The notes under the pieces are model-generated. The model worked only from the letters and a program-made list of their open reading frames with translations, did not search any database and was not told the DNA's origin. Shown one piece after another: positions 54,456 to 64,000 of a DNA stretch of 64,000 nucleotides (the first letter of the stretch is position 1; each line of letters starts with the position of its first letter). The stretch is from Canna indica. Taxonomy: Eukaryota; Streptophyta; Magnoliopsida; Zingiberales; Cannaceae. The stretch is from assembly GCA_034359265.1 (NCBI GenBank), contig CP136892.1, positions 11,270,501-11,334,500 on the forward strand, written 5' to 3'. The position numbers and the translations under genes are program-made.

Positions 54456-57416
54456 GTGGTCTGTGAATTCCCTAATGTGTTTCCCGAGGAATTACCGGGA
54501 TTGCCGCCCAGAAGGGAAGTTGACTTTTGCATTGATCTGCAGCCCGAGGTGAAACCAATTTCCATTCCTCCCTATAAGATGGCACCGGCCGAACTCAGGG
54601 AGCTAAAGGTGCAACTGCAGGAAATATTAGATCTGGAGTTCATCCGGTCGAGTGTGTCACCTTGGGGTGCCCTGGTTCACTTCATGAAGAAGAAGGATGG
54701 GTCGATGCGCATGTGCATCGACTATAGGCAGCTGAACAAAGTGACTGTTAAGAATCACTACCCATTGCCGAGGATAGACGATCTGTTTGACCAGCTGCAG
54801 GGGGCTCAATGGTTTTCAAAGATAGATCTAAGATCCGGATACCATCAGCTGAGAATCTGGGACTGCGATGTGCCAAAGACGGCCATTAGGACTCGATACG
54901 ATCACTATGAGTTCCTAGTGATGTCCTTTGGCCTATCCAATGCACCTGCTGCTTTCATGGACCTAATGAATAGGGTATTTGAGGAGTACTTGGACAGCTT
55001 TGTGATCGTCTTCATTGACGACATTCTGGTTTACTCCAAGAATGAGGAAGAGCACTCTAAGCACCTGAGAATGGTCCTGGAAACCCTCAGAGAGCACCGC
55101 TTGTTTGCCAAATTTTCCAAGTGTGGATTTTAGTTGGAAAGTGTAGGGTTCTTGGGCCATGTAGTGTCCAAAGAAGGAATAAGGGTAGATCCTGCCAAGA
55201 TTGAAGTGGTGCAGAACTAGAAGCGGCCGACTAGTGTGACTGAGATCCGTAGTTTTCTTGGTTTGGCCGGCTATTACCGAAAGTTTGTGGAGAATTTCTC
55301 TAGAATTGCAGCCCCTCTGACTCGGTTGACCCAGAAGAAAGTCAAGTTCCTTTGGGATGATAAATGCGAGGCGAGCTTCCAGAAGCTCAAGGCATGTTTA
55401 ACATCTGCGCCCGTGTTGGCAGTACCTTTCGGCTCAGGAGGGTTTGTAGTCTTCTGTGATGCCTCTCGGGTTGGCCTGGGCTGTGTCCTGATGCAGTATG
55501 ACAGGGTCATTGCTTATGCTTCTTGCCAACTGAAAGTTCATGAGAATAACTATCTGACGCATGACCTAGAATTAGCAGTAGTGGTCTTTGCATTGAAGCT
55601 TTGGCGGCACTACCTGTACGGGGAAACTTGTGAGATCTACACAGATCACAAGAGCCTCCAGTACTTGCTTACCTAGAAGGAGCTGAACCTTGGGCAGAGG
55701 AGATGGCTGGAGCTCCTAAAGAATTAGGATTGCACCATTATGTATCATCCGAGGAAAGCAAATGTGATAGCAGATGCTCTGAGTAGAAAGTCCATGGGTA
55801 GTTTAGCTCATTTGGAAGTTAAGCGGAGGCCTCTAGCTCGAGAGTTGGCTTTGTGCCTAGATGAGGGTGAAACCTTATCAGTGTCAGCTTCAGGTGCCCT
55901 GATGGCATGCCTGTGGGTACAGTCCACGCTGGTGGACATGTTGCGTACCGCGCAGGGGGAAGATGCCTTTTGTGTACTGACCAAGGACCTGGTGCAAAGA
56001 GGTGATGTAGAGAATGGTTTCAGATTGGATTCAAAGAGTGTACTGAGGTTCAGAGACCGGATAGTTGTACCAGATATGGCTGAGGTACGCAGGCAAATCC
56101 TGGAACTGGGTCATCATTCCACTTATACGATGCATCCGGGGGGCACCAAGATGTACCGGGATTTAATGTAGCATTACTGGTGGAAAGGTATGAAAAGAGA
56201 AGTGGCGGAGTTTGTTTCCAAATGTCTAGTCTGCCAGCAGGTGAAGGCCGAACACCTTAAGCCTGCGAGGCTTCTGCAAAACCTCGAGGTGCCCGAGTGG
56301 AAATGGGAGAAAATCACCATGGATCTAGTGACCGGATTGCCTAAGTCAAAAGACGGTTTTGATTCCATTTGGATGGCAGTTGACCGGTTAACCAAGATCG
56401 CGCACTTCATACCAATGAAGACTACCTTCTCTGCGGAGCAGTATGCCCGACTATTCTTGGATAGATTTATGGCATATCATGGTACCCCGGTGATGATTAT
56501 ATCCGACAGTGGTACTCAATTCACAGCCCGGTTTTGGCAGTCCTTCCAGGAAGCTTTGGGTACCCAGGTGCATTTCAGCACAGCTTTCCATCCGCAGACT
56601 AACGAACAGTCAGAGAAGACCATCCAAACCTTGGAGGATATGCTGAGAGCATGCGTCCTGGATATGGCCGACGGCTGGGAGAGGCACCTACCGTTGATAG
56701 AATTCGCCTACAACAATAGCTATCACAGTAGCATTGGCATGGCTCCTTTTGAGGTCTTGTATGGGCGGCGGTGTAGGTCTCCAGTGGACTGGTTTGAGGT
56801 AGGGGAATCACTCATGGTAGGCCCCGATCTGGTTGAGGAAGCGGTAGAGAAAGTAAAGGTCATTAAGGAAAGATTGTTGGCGGCTCAGAATCGATAGATT
56901 ATATATGCCGACAAAAAGGCCAGGGAATTGGAATTTGCAGAGGGTGACTTAGTATTCCTGAAGGTCTCTCCTATGAAAGGGGTGGTACGGTTTGGGAAGA
57001 AGGGGAAGTTGAGCCCTAGATACATTGGGTCTTTTCCCATTCTCAAGCGGAGGGGCGAGGTGGCCTATGAGCTGGCATTGCCTCCTAGCCTAAGCAGAGT
57101 GCACCCGGTCTTCCATGTATCCATGTTGCGGAAGTATGTAAAAGATGATTCGCATGTGATCGAGCCCTCTTCTATCGAGGTAGATTCGGCCATCTCATTC
57201 GAGGAAAGGCCGGTAGAGATTCTTGACTGTCAGATCAGTAAGCTAAGGTCCAAAGAAATTCCCCTGGTAAAGGTCAGTTGGGAGCACCATTCCGGGCAAG
57301 AGGCCACATGGGAGGTAGAGCAGGACATGAGAGAGCGCTACCCTTCCTTGTTCAAGGATCCGGTAAGTCCTTGTTCTTCAACTAAATTCGAGGATGAATT
57401 TCCCTTAAGGGGGGAA
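54456..57416 (+). pseudogene. gypsy pol: RT, RNase H, integrase, chromodomain-like tail, six TAG stops
   Basis: One frame throughout. RT has [29 protein letters not shown] and the intact catalytic FIDDILVYS (about 55010-55035). [20 protein letters not shown] leads to RNase H with [13 protein letters not shown] (about 55450), [12 protein letters not shown] and ADALSRKS. The integrase has a zinc HHCC region (56110-56240), catalytic TMDLVTGLP (about 56320), ISDSGTQFT (about 56505) and QSEKTIQTLEDML (about 56610). A chromodomain-like VSWEHHSGQEATWEVEQDM lies at 57270-57330. Six in-frame stops, at 55131, 55218, 55674, 55725, 56169 and 56895, are all TAG; no frameshift was seen. Confidence 0.92.
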
Positions 57417-57419
57417 GGT

Positions 57420-59981
57420 TGTAAGACCCGGAAAAGTTTCATAATATAAAAATTGGTTTTGGTGCAGCGCGCCGGACTCGGGGGCAGTCGAGTCGAGCCT
57501 CAGGATCGTCTCGAGTGAAAATGTATGACTCGGCTAATGATTCATGAAACCTATGTGGATGATTAACTTTCCTTTTATGAAATCATACCATAAATTAAGT
57601 TAACTCGAGTCATGTTATGGGTTGAGTCGGAACCCAAGTTGAGTTCGGATTTAGTCAAGTTCCGGGTATGAGTTAAGTGAGTCTTGAGGCCATCTTTGGA
57701 AAGATGGATGAGGGAATAAAACCCTCTTATTTCAGCCGTGCGACTCACCCTTTGAGTCGCACAAGGCCGCCTAGCTAGGGAGAAGAGGAGGAGCAAGGAG
57801 GAGGCTTGGGGCTTGGATCGATCCGGGATTCACGTCATCACCGGAAAAAATTCAAGTCGTTGTCACCCGATCCTTGTTTCTCCGCAATCTAGGTGAGTGG
57901 TTATGTTTTTGAAGCTTGGGGGAGGCGGATAGCCGAACACTAGATGAAATAGGTTGAGTTCTCGCGATCCTTCCGATGAATCTTGACTTCCAACGATGTG
58001 TGTTCACTATTTTATGAGGTTTCTTATCGGAACTCACTGTTTTCTTCGTCGTTTTGCAAGATCTTGGGGCTGCTGAGTCATGGGAAAAGGGGAAAGGTCA
58101 TGCCGAAATTTTCCCCGATTCCCTTGATGGCAAGAAGGCCCTTAGATGACCTTATATCACTGTTTGATGTAGTTCCCTTTGTACATCTCGCGTATTATGA
58201 AGTATGCTCTCCCTAGAAATCTCTTGAAGTGGCTGAACGAACCCTACAACTCATGAAGAGGGTTCGGCCAAGGAAGAGGGAAAGGTAAATTAGTCCATTA
58301 GTATTTAAGTTGTATGCGGAATTGAAGAGGTAAAGGTATAGCTAGAGTCTCCTCCCTCTTTTCCTACCACAAGGACCATGGTCGAGCAAGGTCTTCCTTG
58401 CTCATGGTTCGGCCAAGGTTAGGGAGAGGAGGAGAGATTAGCTTTAGATGGAAATTGGATGATTATAAGGATCATACATAGAGATATGACAATACTTAGG
58501 AAGAACACCAAACTTAACAAGTAGCTTGATTGATTTTGAATTATAGAATTGCTAGTTTTATAACCATTCTTAGCATTAGATCCTTAAACTTTGGATGTTG
58601 ACATTGTTACCATATTTTAAATTTCATACATGTTATTTAAATTCATTACTACCTTGCCATGCTAGATAGTTGCTCCTTATTGTGCTAATATTCCTAAGGT
58701 AGTATAAAAATTGTTATGTATATACATTGTGGTCATATGTGATGAAGGTTACAATATTTGAATATTTTCCTTGGGATTATACATGCTGCCCTAAATGTTC
58801 TTGGGTGGTATTCCAAGGTCGACACATGGAAATTCTCACCCAAGGCAGTGTAGAAGGATGGGTAACATGTAAGGCATCACTAAACGTTCATAACACATAT
58901 ATGAAAACTTAGTTAGGAGACGATAACACTTCTATGACTCCTTATATACTTTTGGAAATTTAGAACTCGTGGGTGTTCATATATTGAAAGGGCGGCATAA
59001 ATTATTGACCCGGTAGCCGGACTTAGGCCAGATACGGGCAAAGGCCCGAAGTGTATATATATATATATGGAAACTCTAGGATATTGATTGTGTGATGTGT
59101 TTGAGATGGTCCGCCGAGGAGCGAGGAGGTCGAAAATGACCAATGCTCAGCTCGGCCAGTATTGGGTCTAGAGGTGCGCCAGCGGGCTCGCTAGGTGCCA
59201 TACCCTAGTTGGATGGGACTAGCTATCCTTACCCCAAACGGTGTCCGAAGACTAGTGGACCATCCTAGTCGACGACCCGAGATTGTTTGCTTACTTCTTG
59301 AGATGATGTGGCCAATGGCCAGTATGATACTACCGAATATGGTAGAGACGGCTATAGCCAATATATTATTCTATAAGTAGGCCTAAGGGCCGGATGCCGA
59401 AGGCTTGATAAGCCGAGATGGCAAGTTATCATATTCAGTTGGTACAAATGGATCCGTTAGGGTCGGTAATCGCATTAGAAATAAACTTTACCTCCTTGTA
59501 TATTTTCTTTGATGCCTTATATGATATATGCATGATTGAGGCTTATGTGGAGGTTCATTTGAGCCACTCACTGAGTCCTAAGTGAACTCACAGTTTATTC
59601 TTATTTTTGCAAAGCATGAGCAGTAACTTGGTATGTCGACATGGTGCAGCTAGTGGGCGGGAGGTGGTGCCATATTTTGTAGCGGCGTCCATGAGTCTTA
59701 GACTAGTGCTTAGTAGTGTTTGGTTTTGTTTCTACACTGACAGTTGTAATTGAAAAAATATTTGTAGAATCTTGTTTCTTGAACATTCGATTTCTTTGAT
59801 GTTGATGTTTCTACTCGTTTTGGAAAACATATGGATTGTAACTTTGCAAACTTTTTATAAAGTATGATGAGATTTCTTTTACTCGATGTGTCTTGACTTT
59901 ATTGGTGTCAGTGTAGATAGTAGGCTACAGGGCAGGAGGTAGGCCCTGGCCGGTCACACTACCCTCAATTGGGGTGTGACA
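57420..59981 (+). repeat. 3' LTR of the plus-strand gypsy element
   Basis: 2,562 bp from TGTAAGACCCGG to GGGGTGTGACA, directly preceded by the purine tract AAGGGGGGAAGG. It is a long, gene-free LTR; frames in it are short and unrecognised. Part (57430-57900) has GACTCGAGTC-type motifs. A TA run lies near 59055. Confidence 0.88.
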
Positions 59982-59995
59982 CACACACACACACA
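59982..59995. repeat. Short (AC)n run at the gypsy/copia junction
   Basis: About seven AC units join the gypsy LTR end to copia gag sequence. The expected 5-bp target repeat cannot be checked because the left flank of the gypsy element is lost. Confidence 0.9.
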
Positions 59996-59999
59996 AAGA

Positions 60000-60690
60000 A
60001 AATTTAATGGAAATTGCCTTTCTTGTGGCATATTTGGCTATATGGCCAAGGATTGTGCATTGAGAATGAACCCACATGCAAGATTTACATGGGTTTCCAA
60101 AATGATTATACACTCAAGGACCCAAGAAAATTTGGGTACCTAAAGTGGTCTCTTCTCCTCTTGTAGGTGGAGAAGCATCCTCAAGCAAGTAGGAGCACTT
60201 GGATATTGGATAGCGGTTGCTCAAAGCACATGACGGGAGACATCAATTTATTTGCAACCCTATCAAGTAAAGATGGTGGACATGTCACATTTGGAGACAA
60301 TGCCAAATGTAAGATTATTAGCATTGGTGACATGTCACATTTGGAGACAATGCCAAATGTATACTCCCTTACCCATGCATTAAATTAGTTGATGAGTTAA
60401 AACATAATTTGATTAGTATATCACAATTATGTAATAATGGACACATAATAGTTTTTGAAGCATCTAAATATGTTCTCAACCGAGTTTTATTAAGACCAAA
60501 AAATAAGAAAACACATTTTGAGCTTTGGAATGGCAAAATCCCAAATGTGGGATATTTTCATGTTTTTGGATGCAAATGTTTTATTCTAAATACTAAGGAG
60601 AATTTACGAAAATTTGATTCTAAATCCGATGAAGGGATTTTCCTAGGTTACTCCATTAATTCTAAGGCATATAGAGTTTACAATCATTGA
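60000..60690 (+). pseudogene. copia gag knuckle, protease and integrase ends (core deleted)
   Basis: A zinc knuckle with His replaced by Tyr (CLSCGIFGYMAKDC, about 60015-60055) is followed by protease STWILDSGCSKHMTGDINLF (about 60190-60245). A 50-bp direct tandem duplication lies at 60279-60359. Then NLISISQLCNNGHIIVF (gag-pre-integrase) passes directly into NKKTHFELWNGKIPNVGYF, HVFGCKCFILNTKENLRKFD and EGIFLGYSINSKAYRVYNH (integrase tail). The HHCC and DDE parts, normally some 300 residues, are missing. Confidence 0.85.
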
Positions 60691-60772
60691 ACAATGATTG
60701 TTGAAGAATCCATGCATGTCACGTTTAATGAAACTAATGATTCTTCTAGAAATGTGAAGATTGTAAATGTAG

Positions 60773-62562
60773 GTGTGGAACTTGAGGATCTCACACGATA
60801 AAGAAGTAGATGATGAAAATAATGAGGAGACCCAACATGAAGAACCTCCATCCTCAAACCTACCTCAAGTTAAAGATGAAGAAGAACAAGCTCTACCACC
60901 ACTCCCTAAAGGATATCGATTGGTAAGAGATCATCCAATGGACCAAGTCATTGGAGAGCCTTCAACGAGAGTGGTAACATGTTCTAAACTCAAGAATATG
61001 TGTCAATATGTTGCTTTTGTATCTCAAGTAGAGCCTAAGAACATTAAGGAAGCAATAGAAGATGAGTTTTGGGTACTAGCTATGCAAGAAGAACTCAACC
61101 AATTTTCTAGAAATGATGTATGGGACTTAGTGCCTAGACCTAGTGAACAAATCATAATTGGAACTAAATGGGTATTTAGAAATAAGCTAGATGAAGAAGG
61201 ATTGGTTATTAGAAACAAAGCTAGGTTAGTTGTACAAGGGTACAATCAACAAGAAGGAATAGACTATAATGAAATGTATGCTCCCATAGCTAGATTAGAA
61301 GCAATTAGAATGCTTTTGGCATATGCTAGCTTTAAGGGTTTTAAACTTTTTCAAATGGATGTAAAATGTGCATTTTTAAATGGTTTTATTAATGAAGAAA
61401 TTTATGTTGAACAACCGCCCGGATTTGAAAGTTTTGAGTTTCCAAACCATGTTTTCAAACTTAAAAAATCATTATATGATTTAAAACAAGCCCCTAGGGC
61501 TTGGTATGAAAGACTTTCAATTTTCCTAATTGAACAAGGTTTTGATATTGAAAAATTTGATGTTTCACTTTTCATTAAGCATCATGAAAATGACATGTTA
61601 TTAGTTCAAATTTATGTTGATGACATAATTTTTTGGCTACTAATGAAATACTTTGTAAGTGGTTTGCTAAATGTATGCAAGTTGAGTTTGAGATGAGCAT
61701 GATGGGAGAGCTCTCCTTCATGCTTGGTCTCCAAATCAAGCAAACCAACAAAGAGATCTTCATCAATCAAGCCAAGTACACAAAGGAGCTCATCAAAAAC
61801 TTTGGGATGAATGAAGCCAAAATAGCTTCTACACCTATGAGCACATCCATCAAGCTTGACAAAGATGAAGAGGGCATTAAAGTGGACGAAAAATGATATC
61901 GAGGTATGATTGGTAGTCTTCTTTATTTAACCGCAAGTTGACCCGATATCATGTTTAGTATTTGTGTATGTGCTAGGTTTCAATCTTGCCCTAAGATGTC
62001 TCATTTAAGTGCGGTAAAACACATATTGAGATATTTAAAGGGTACGGTTGACTTAGGATTATGATATCCATGTCATATATCATTTGATTTAATTATTTTT
62101 TCGGATGCTGATTTTGCCGGATGTAAGGTAGATAGAAAAAGCACTAGTGGGTGTTGTCAATTCTTAGGAGCGAGTCTTGTTTCTTGGTTCTCAAAGAAAC
62201 AAAACTCAGTTGCGCTTTCAACTACCGAAGCGGAATACATTGCTGCGGCTAGTTGTTGTGCACAAGTCCTTTGGATGAAACAAACTCTTTTAGACTATGG
62301 ACTTAGGTATTCTTGCATACCTATACATTGTGATAATACTAGTGCAATAAATTTAACCAAAAATCCCATTTTACACTCTAGAACTAAGCATATTGACTTG
62401 CGACATCATTTTCTTAGGGATAATGTGACTAAGGGAAATATATCGATAGAATTTGTATCCACCGATAAACAACTTGCCGATATATTTACAAAACCCTTGG
62501 TTGAAGAAAGCTTCACAAATTTAAGGATGCAATTAGGAATTTGTGTTTTTCGTAGTAATTAA
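60773..62562 (+). pseudogene. copia RT and RNase H, nearly complete
   Basis: The first frame (60773-61696) has TKWVFRNKLDEEGLVIRNK, RLEAIRMLLAYA, FQMDVKCAFLNGFINEEIYV and the intact catalytic YVDD (about 61613-61624). One frame change right after YVDD (about 61630) leads to KYTKELIKNFGMNEAK. RNase H follows with FSDADFAGCKVDRKSTSGCC (about 62100), LSTTEAEYIAAAS and SRTKHIDLRHHFLRD, ending at 62562. In-frame stops at about 61894, 61938 and 62061 are all TGA. Nothing else is missing, so the domain decayed only lightly. Confidence 0.9.
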
Positions 62563-62992
62563 TATATTTTTCTTTAAAATGTATATGCTTTTCAAAAATT
62601 GCATTCAATACAGTATCATCACACTTATGTATTGCTCTGTAGTGGGGCTTTGCAACCTATTAGTGTTTGCCTTCTATAGGCTTACATTAATGGGATGGAC
62701 TATATATAGTGGTAGATGATACTCGGTTTTTGTGGCTTTCTTAGTTTTTATGATTGCACTCATTAATTGTACCTTAATTCTTACCCTTTTTTATTAATGT
62801 CAAAAGGGGGAGAAAAAGTAAGGTCACACTTGGTTTTCACGATGCATATAGTTAGGGTGAGTTTTTATAGTTAAAGGGGAGTTAAAAGTTAAAAAAGATA
62901 TGCACGTTGATAGGGGGAGTATAGGTTGAGTTATAAGAATTTGAATATGCACATTGATAAGGGGAACATAGGTCGAATCATAAGTGGTTGAT
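62563..62992 (+). other. Spacer between pol and 3' LTR with purine tracts
   Basis: A non-coding 0.43-kb stretch. AAAAGGGGGAGAAAAAG (about 62803) and three further AGGGG(G/A)A tracts (about 62875, 62915, 62960) are polypurine-tract-like. The same kind of tracts occur at 26880-27110 before the 3' LTR of the gag-only SIRE-like element, which supports kinship of the two. Confidence 0.6.
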
Positions 62993-64000
62993 TGTTGGCT
63001 TAAGAGTCTCTCTTAAGCCTCGATCTTTATTTTGGTGATAACAAACATGTATTTAATCCAAGTGTGAAGTTTTGAGTTCAGGTTGAGGTTGCGATAAGCA
63101 TGCCAAGTTCGTTCAAACGAATCAGAAGAAAAGCCCGTCAAAGAAACGAAAGAAGAAAATGTCAAAGAAAGGCTCGGGCATAAATCAAATAGATATCTTG
63201 TAATATACCCCTAGGACAATCTTATCCCAAGCTAAATTTTATAGCTATCCAAGTTAGAACTTGGTAACTAAATCCAAACAAAAGGCATGTAAAAATTTCA
63301 AGAAGAAATCGGCCTCAGCCTGCATTCAATCGACCGGTCGATCGACCGAACAAGGTAGTCTCTGCCAAAGCAACCGTTCGGTCGACTTGTTGATCGACCG
63401 AATGAAGGTAAAAATAGGTAGTAGACATTCGGTCGACCAGTCAATCGACAGAAGATGGTGAAGGAAAAATACAAGGTTGCGTCGTTCGACCGGTCGACCA
63501 ACCGACCGAAGGGAAAAAATAGTAGAATGCTTAGCGGTCGACCAATCGGTCGACCGAATAGGAGATAACCTATCGCGCGACCCTAGCTCAGGTATTCGGT
63601 CGACCGAATGAAGGATCAGCACTTTTTCATCAGCCGATTGACCCGTCGGTCGATCGAGCTCTCCCATCCAGCCAGTGGTCGCAGTGGCTGTCGATCAATC
63701 GATCGACCGATCGATCGATCGGCCAGGGACCGAAAGGCTTCAACGGCTATTTTTTTAGCCGTTGATTGGGCCGTTCAAGTGAGGGGTTATAAATATCCCT
63801 CACCTAACTTTTTTAACACTTCTTACAAGTTTTATTGAGCATTAAAGAAGTTTTCTTAAGCCTTCAAAAGAGCAAAATCTGCGTGCGCCCTCTGCTTGCA
63901 TCTAAGACTAATTTCAGGCGTTGATTTCCTGTTTCTTCAACTGTGCTGCAACTCAAGAGCCATCTTCTTGCAAGTTGGAGACCTGAAGGCGGTGGAAAGA
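62993..64000 (+). repeat. 3' LTR of the SIRE-like copia element (incomplete)
   Basis: Begins TGTTGGCTTAAGAG and closely follows the solo LTR 49095-50507, including the GTCGAC array (63325-63725) and the TATA palindrome (63779-63803, one mismatch). By comparison about 400 bp more would lie beyond the window. Confidence 0.92.

Larger units (their letters stand above)
51968..59981 (+). mobile_element. Ty3/gypsy chromovirus-like element with truncated 5' LTR
   Basis: Order: partial 5' LTR (51968-52447), Met-tRNA primer site, gag, protease, RT, RNase H, integrase, chromodomain-like tail, polypurine tract (57408-57418), 3' LTR (57420-59981). The pol order RT-RNase H-integrase, the chromodomain tail and long LTRs fit the Tekay/Del branch of chromoviruses. 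It is the better preserved of the two gypsy elements; pol is in one frame broken only by stop codons. The right LTR edge abuts gag of a copia element. Confidence 0.88.
59996..64000 (+). mobile_element. SIRE/Maximus-like copia element, 3' portion, running off the window
   Basis: The left part (5' LTR, most of gag) is absent at the gypsy junction. The remainder carries a gag zinc knuckle, protease, integrase remnants, RT, RNase H, a 0.4-kb spacer with GGGGGAG purine tracts, and the start of the 3' LTR (62993). LTR and purine tracts match the solo LTRs nested in the gypsy element at 40-51 kb, so it is a full-length relative of their parents. Confidence 0.88.

Overview
The window is nuclear DNA of a flowering plant, mostly transposable-element sequence. 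The evidence is two Ty3/gypsy elements with initiator-Met-tRNA primer sites or chromodomains, Ty1/copia elements including SIRE/Maximus-like ones, CACTA, hAT, Helitron, MULE-like and Tourist-like DNA elements, and one conserved plant gene. That gene is a Shewanella-like protein phosphatase (SLP2 type), intronless and GC-rich. The species cannot be fixed from sequence alone.

Layout. 1-6.8 kb: the tail of a CACTA element, degenerate hAT-like ends, a MULE-like element with long inverted repeats, a probable LTR remnant, and AT-rich sequence. 6.9-15.4 kb: a minus-strand Ty1/copia element. Its 3' LTR carries a MITE-like insert, and its leader is split by a 3.1-kb CACTA element holding a nearly open four-exon transposase-like gene. 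15.4-18.2 kb: SLP2 (minus strand) and its flanks. 18.2-29.4 kb: Helitron helicase fragments in head-to-tail disorder, split by a 7.7-kb SIRE-like element that has gag and two LTRs but no recognisable pol. 29.6-31.7 kb: a decayed hAT transposase element. 31.7-35.0 kb: gene-free sequence with a hAT MITE. 35.0-39.7 kb: a second copy of the SLP2 segment, a pseudogene hit by a Tourist-like MITE and three hAT MITEs; several of these insertion sites survive empty in the first copy. 40.3-51.0 kb: a minus-strand Ty3/gypsy element with matching 5-bp target duplications, itself holding two solo copia LTRs in opposite orientations, a hAT MITE and a foldback MITE. 52.0-60.0 kb: a plus-strand Ty3/gypsy element with a truncated 5' LTR. 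60.0-64.0 kb: the 3' part of a SIRE-like copia element without its integrase core; its 3' LTR runs off the window.

Only SLP2 looks like a functional host gene. Several observations go beyond routine TE annotation. The 570 bp beyond the SLP2 stop codon is about 99% identical between the two copies while the coding part differs by about 8-9%. The SIRE-like LTRs carry arrays of GTCGAC palindromes just upstream of a TATA box that itself lies in a palindrome. Several hAT MITEs share an internal tRNA-like segment. In-frame stops in the plus-strand gypsy pol are all TAG. Identities and counts were made by eye and need alignment.
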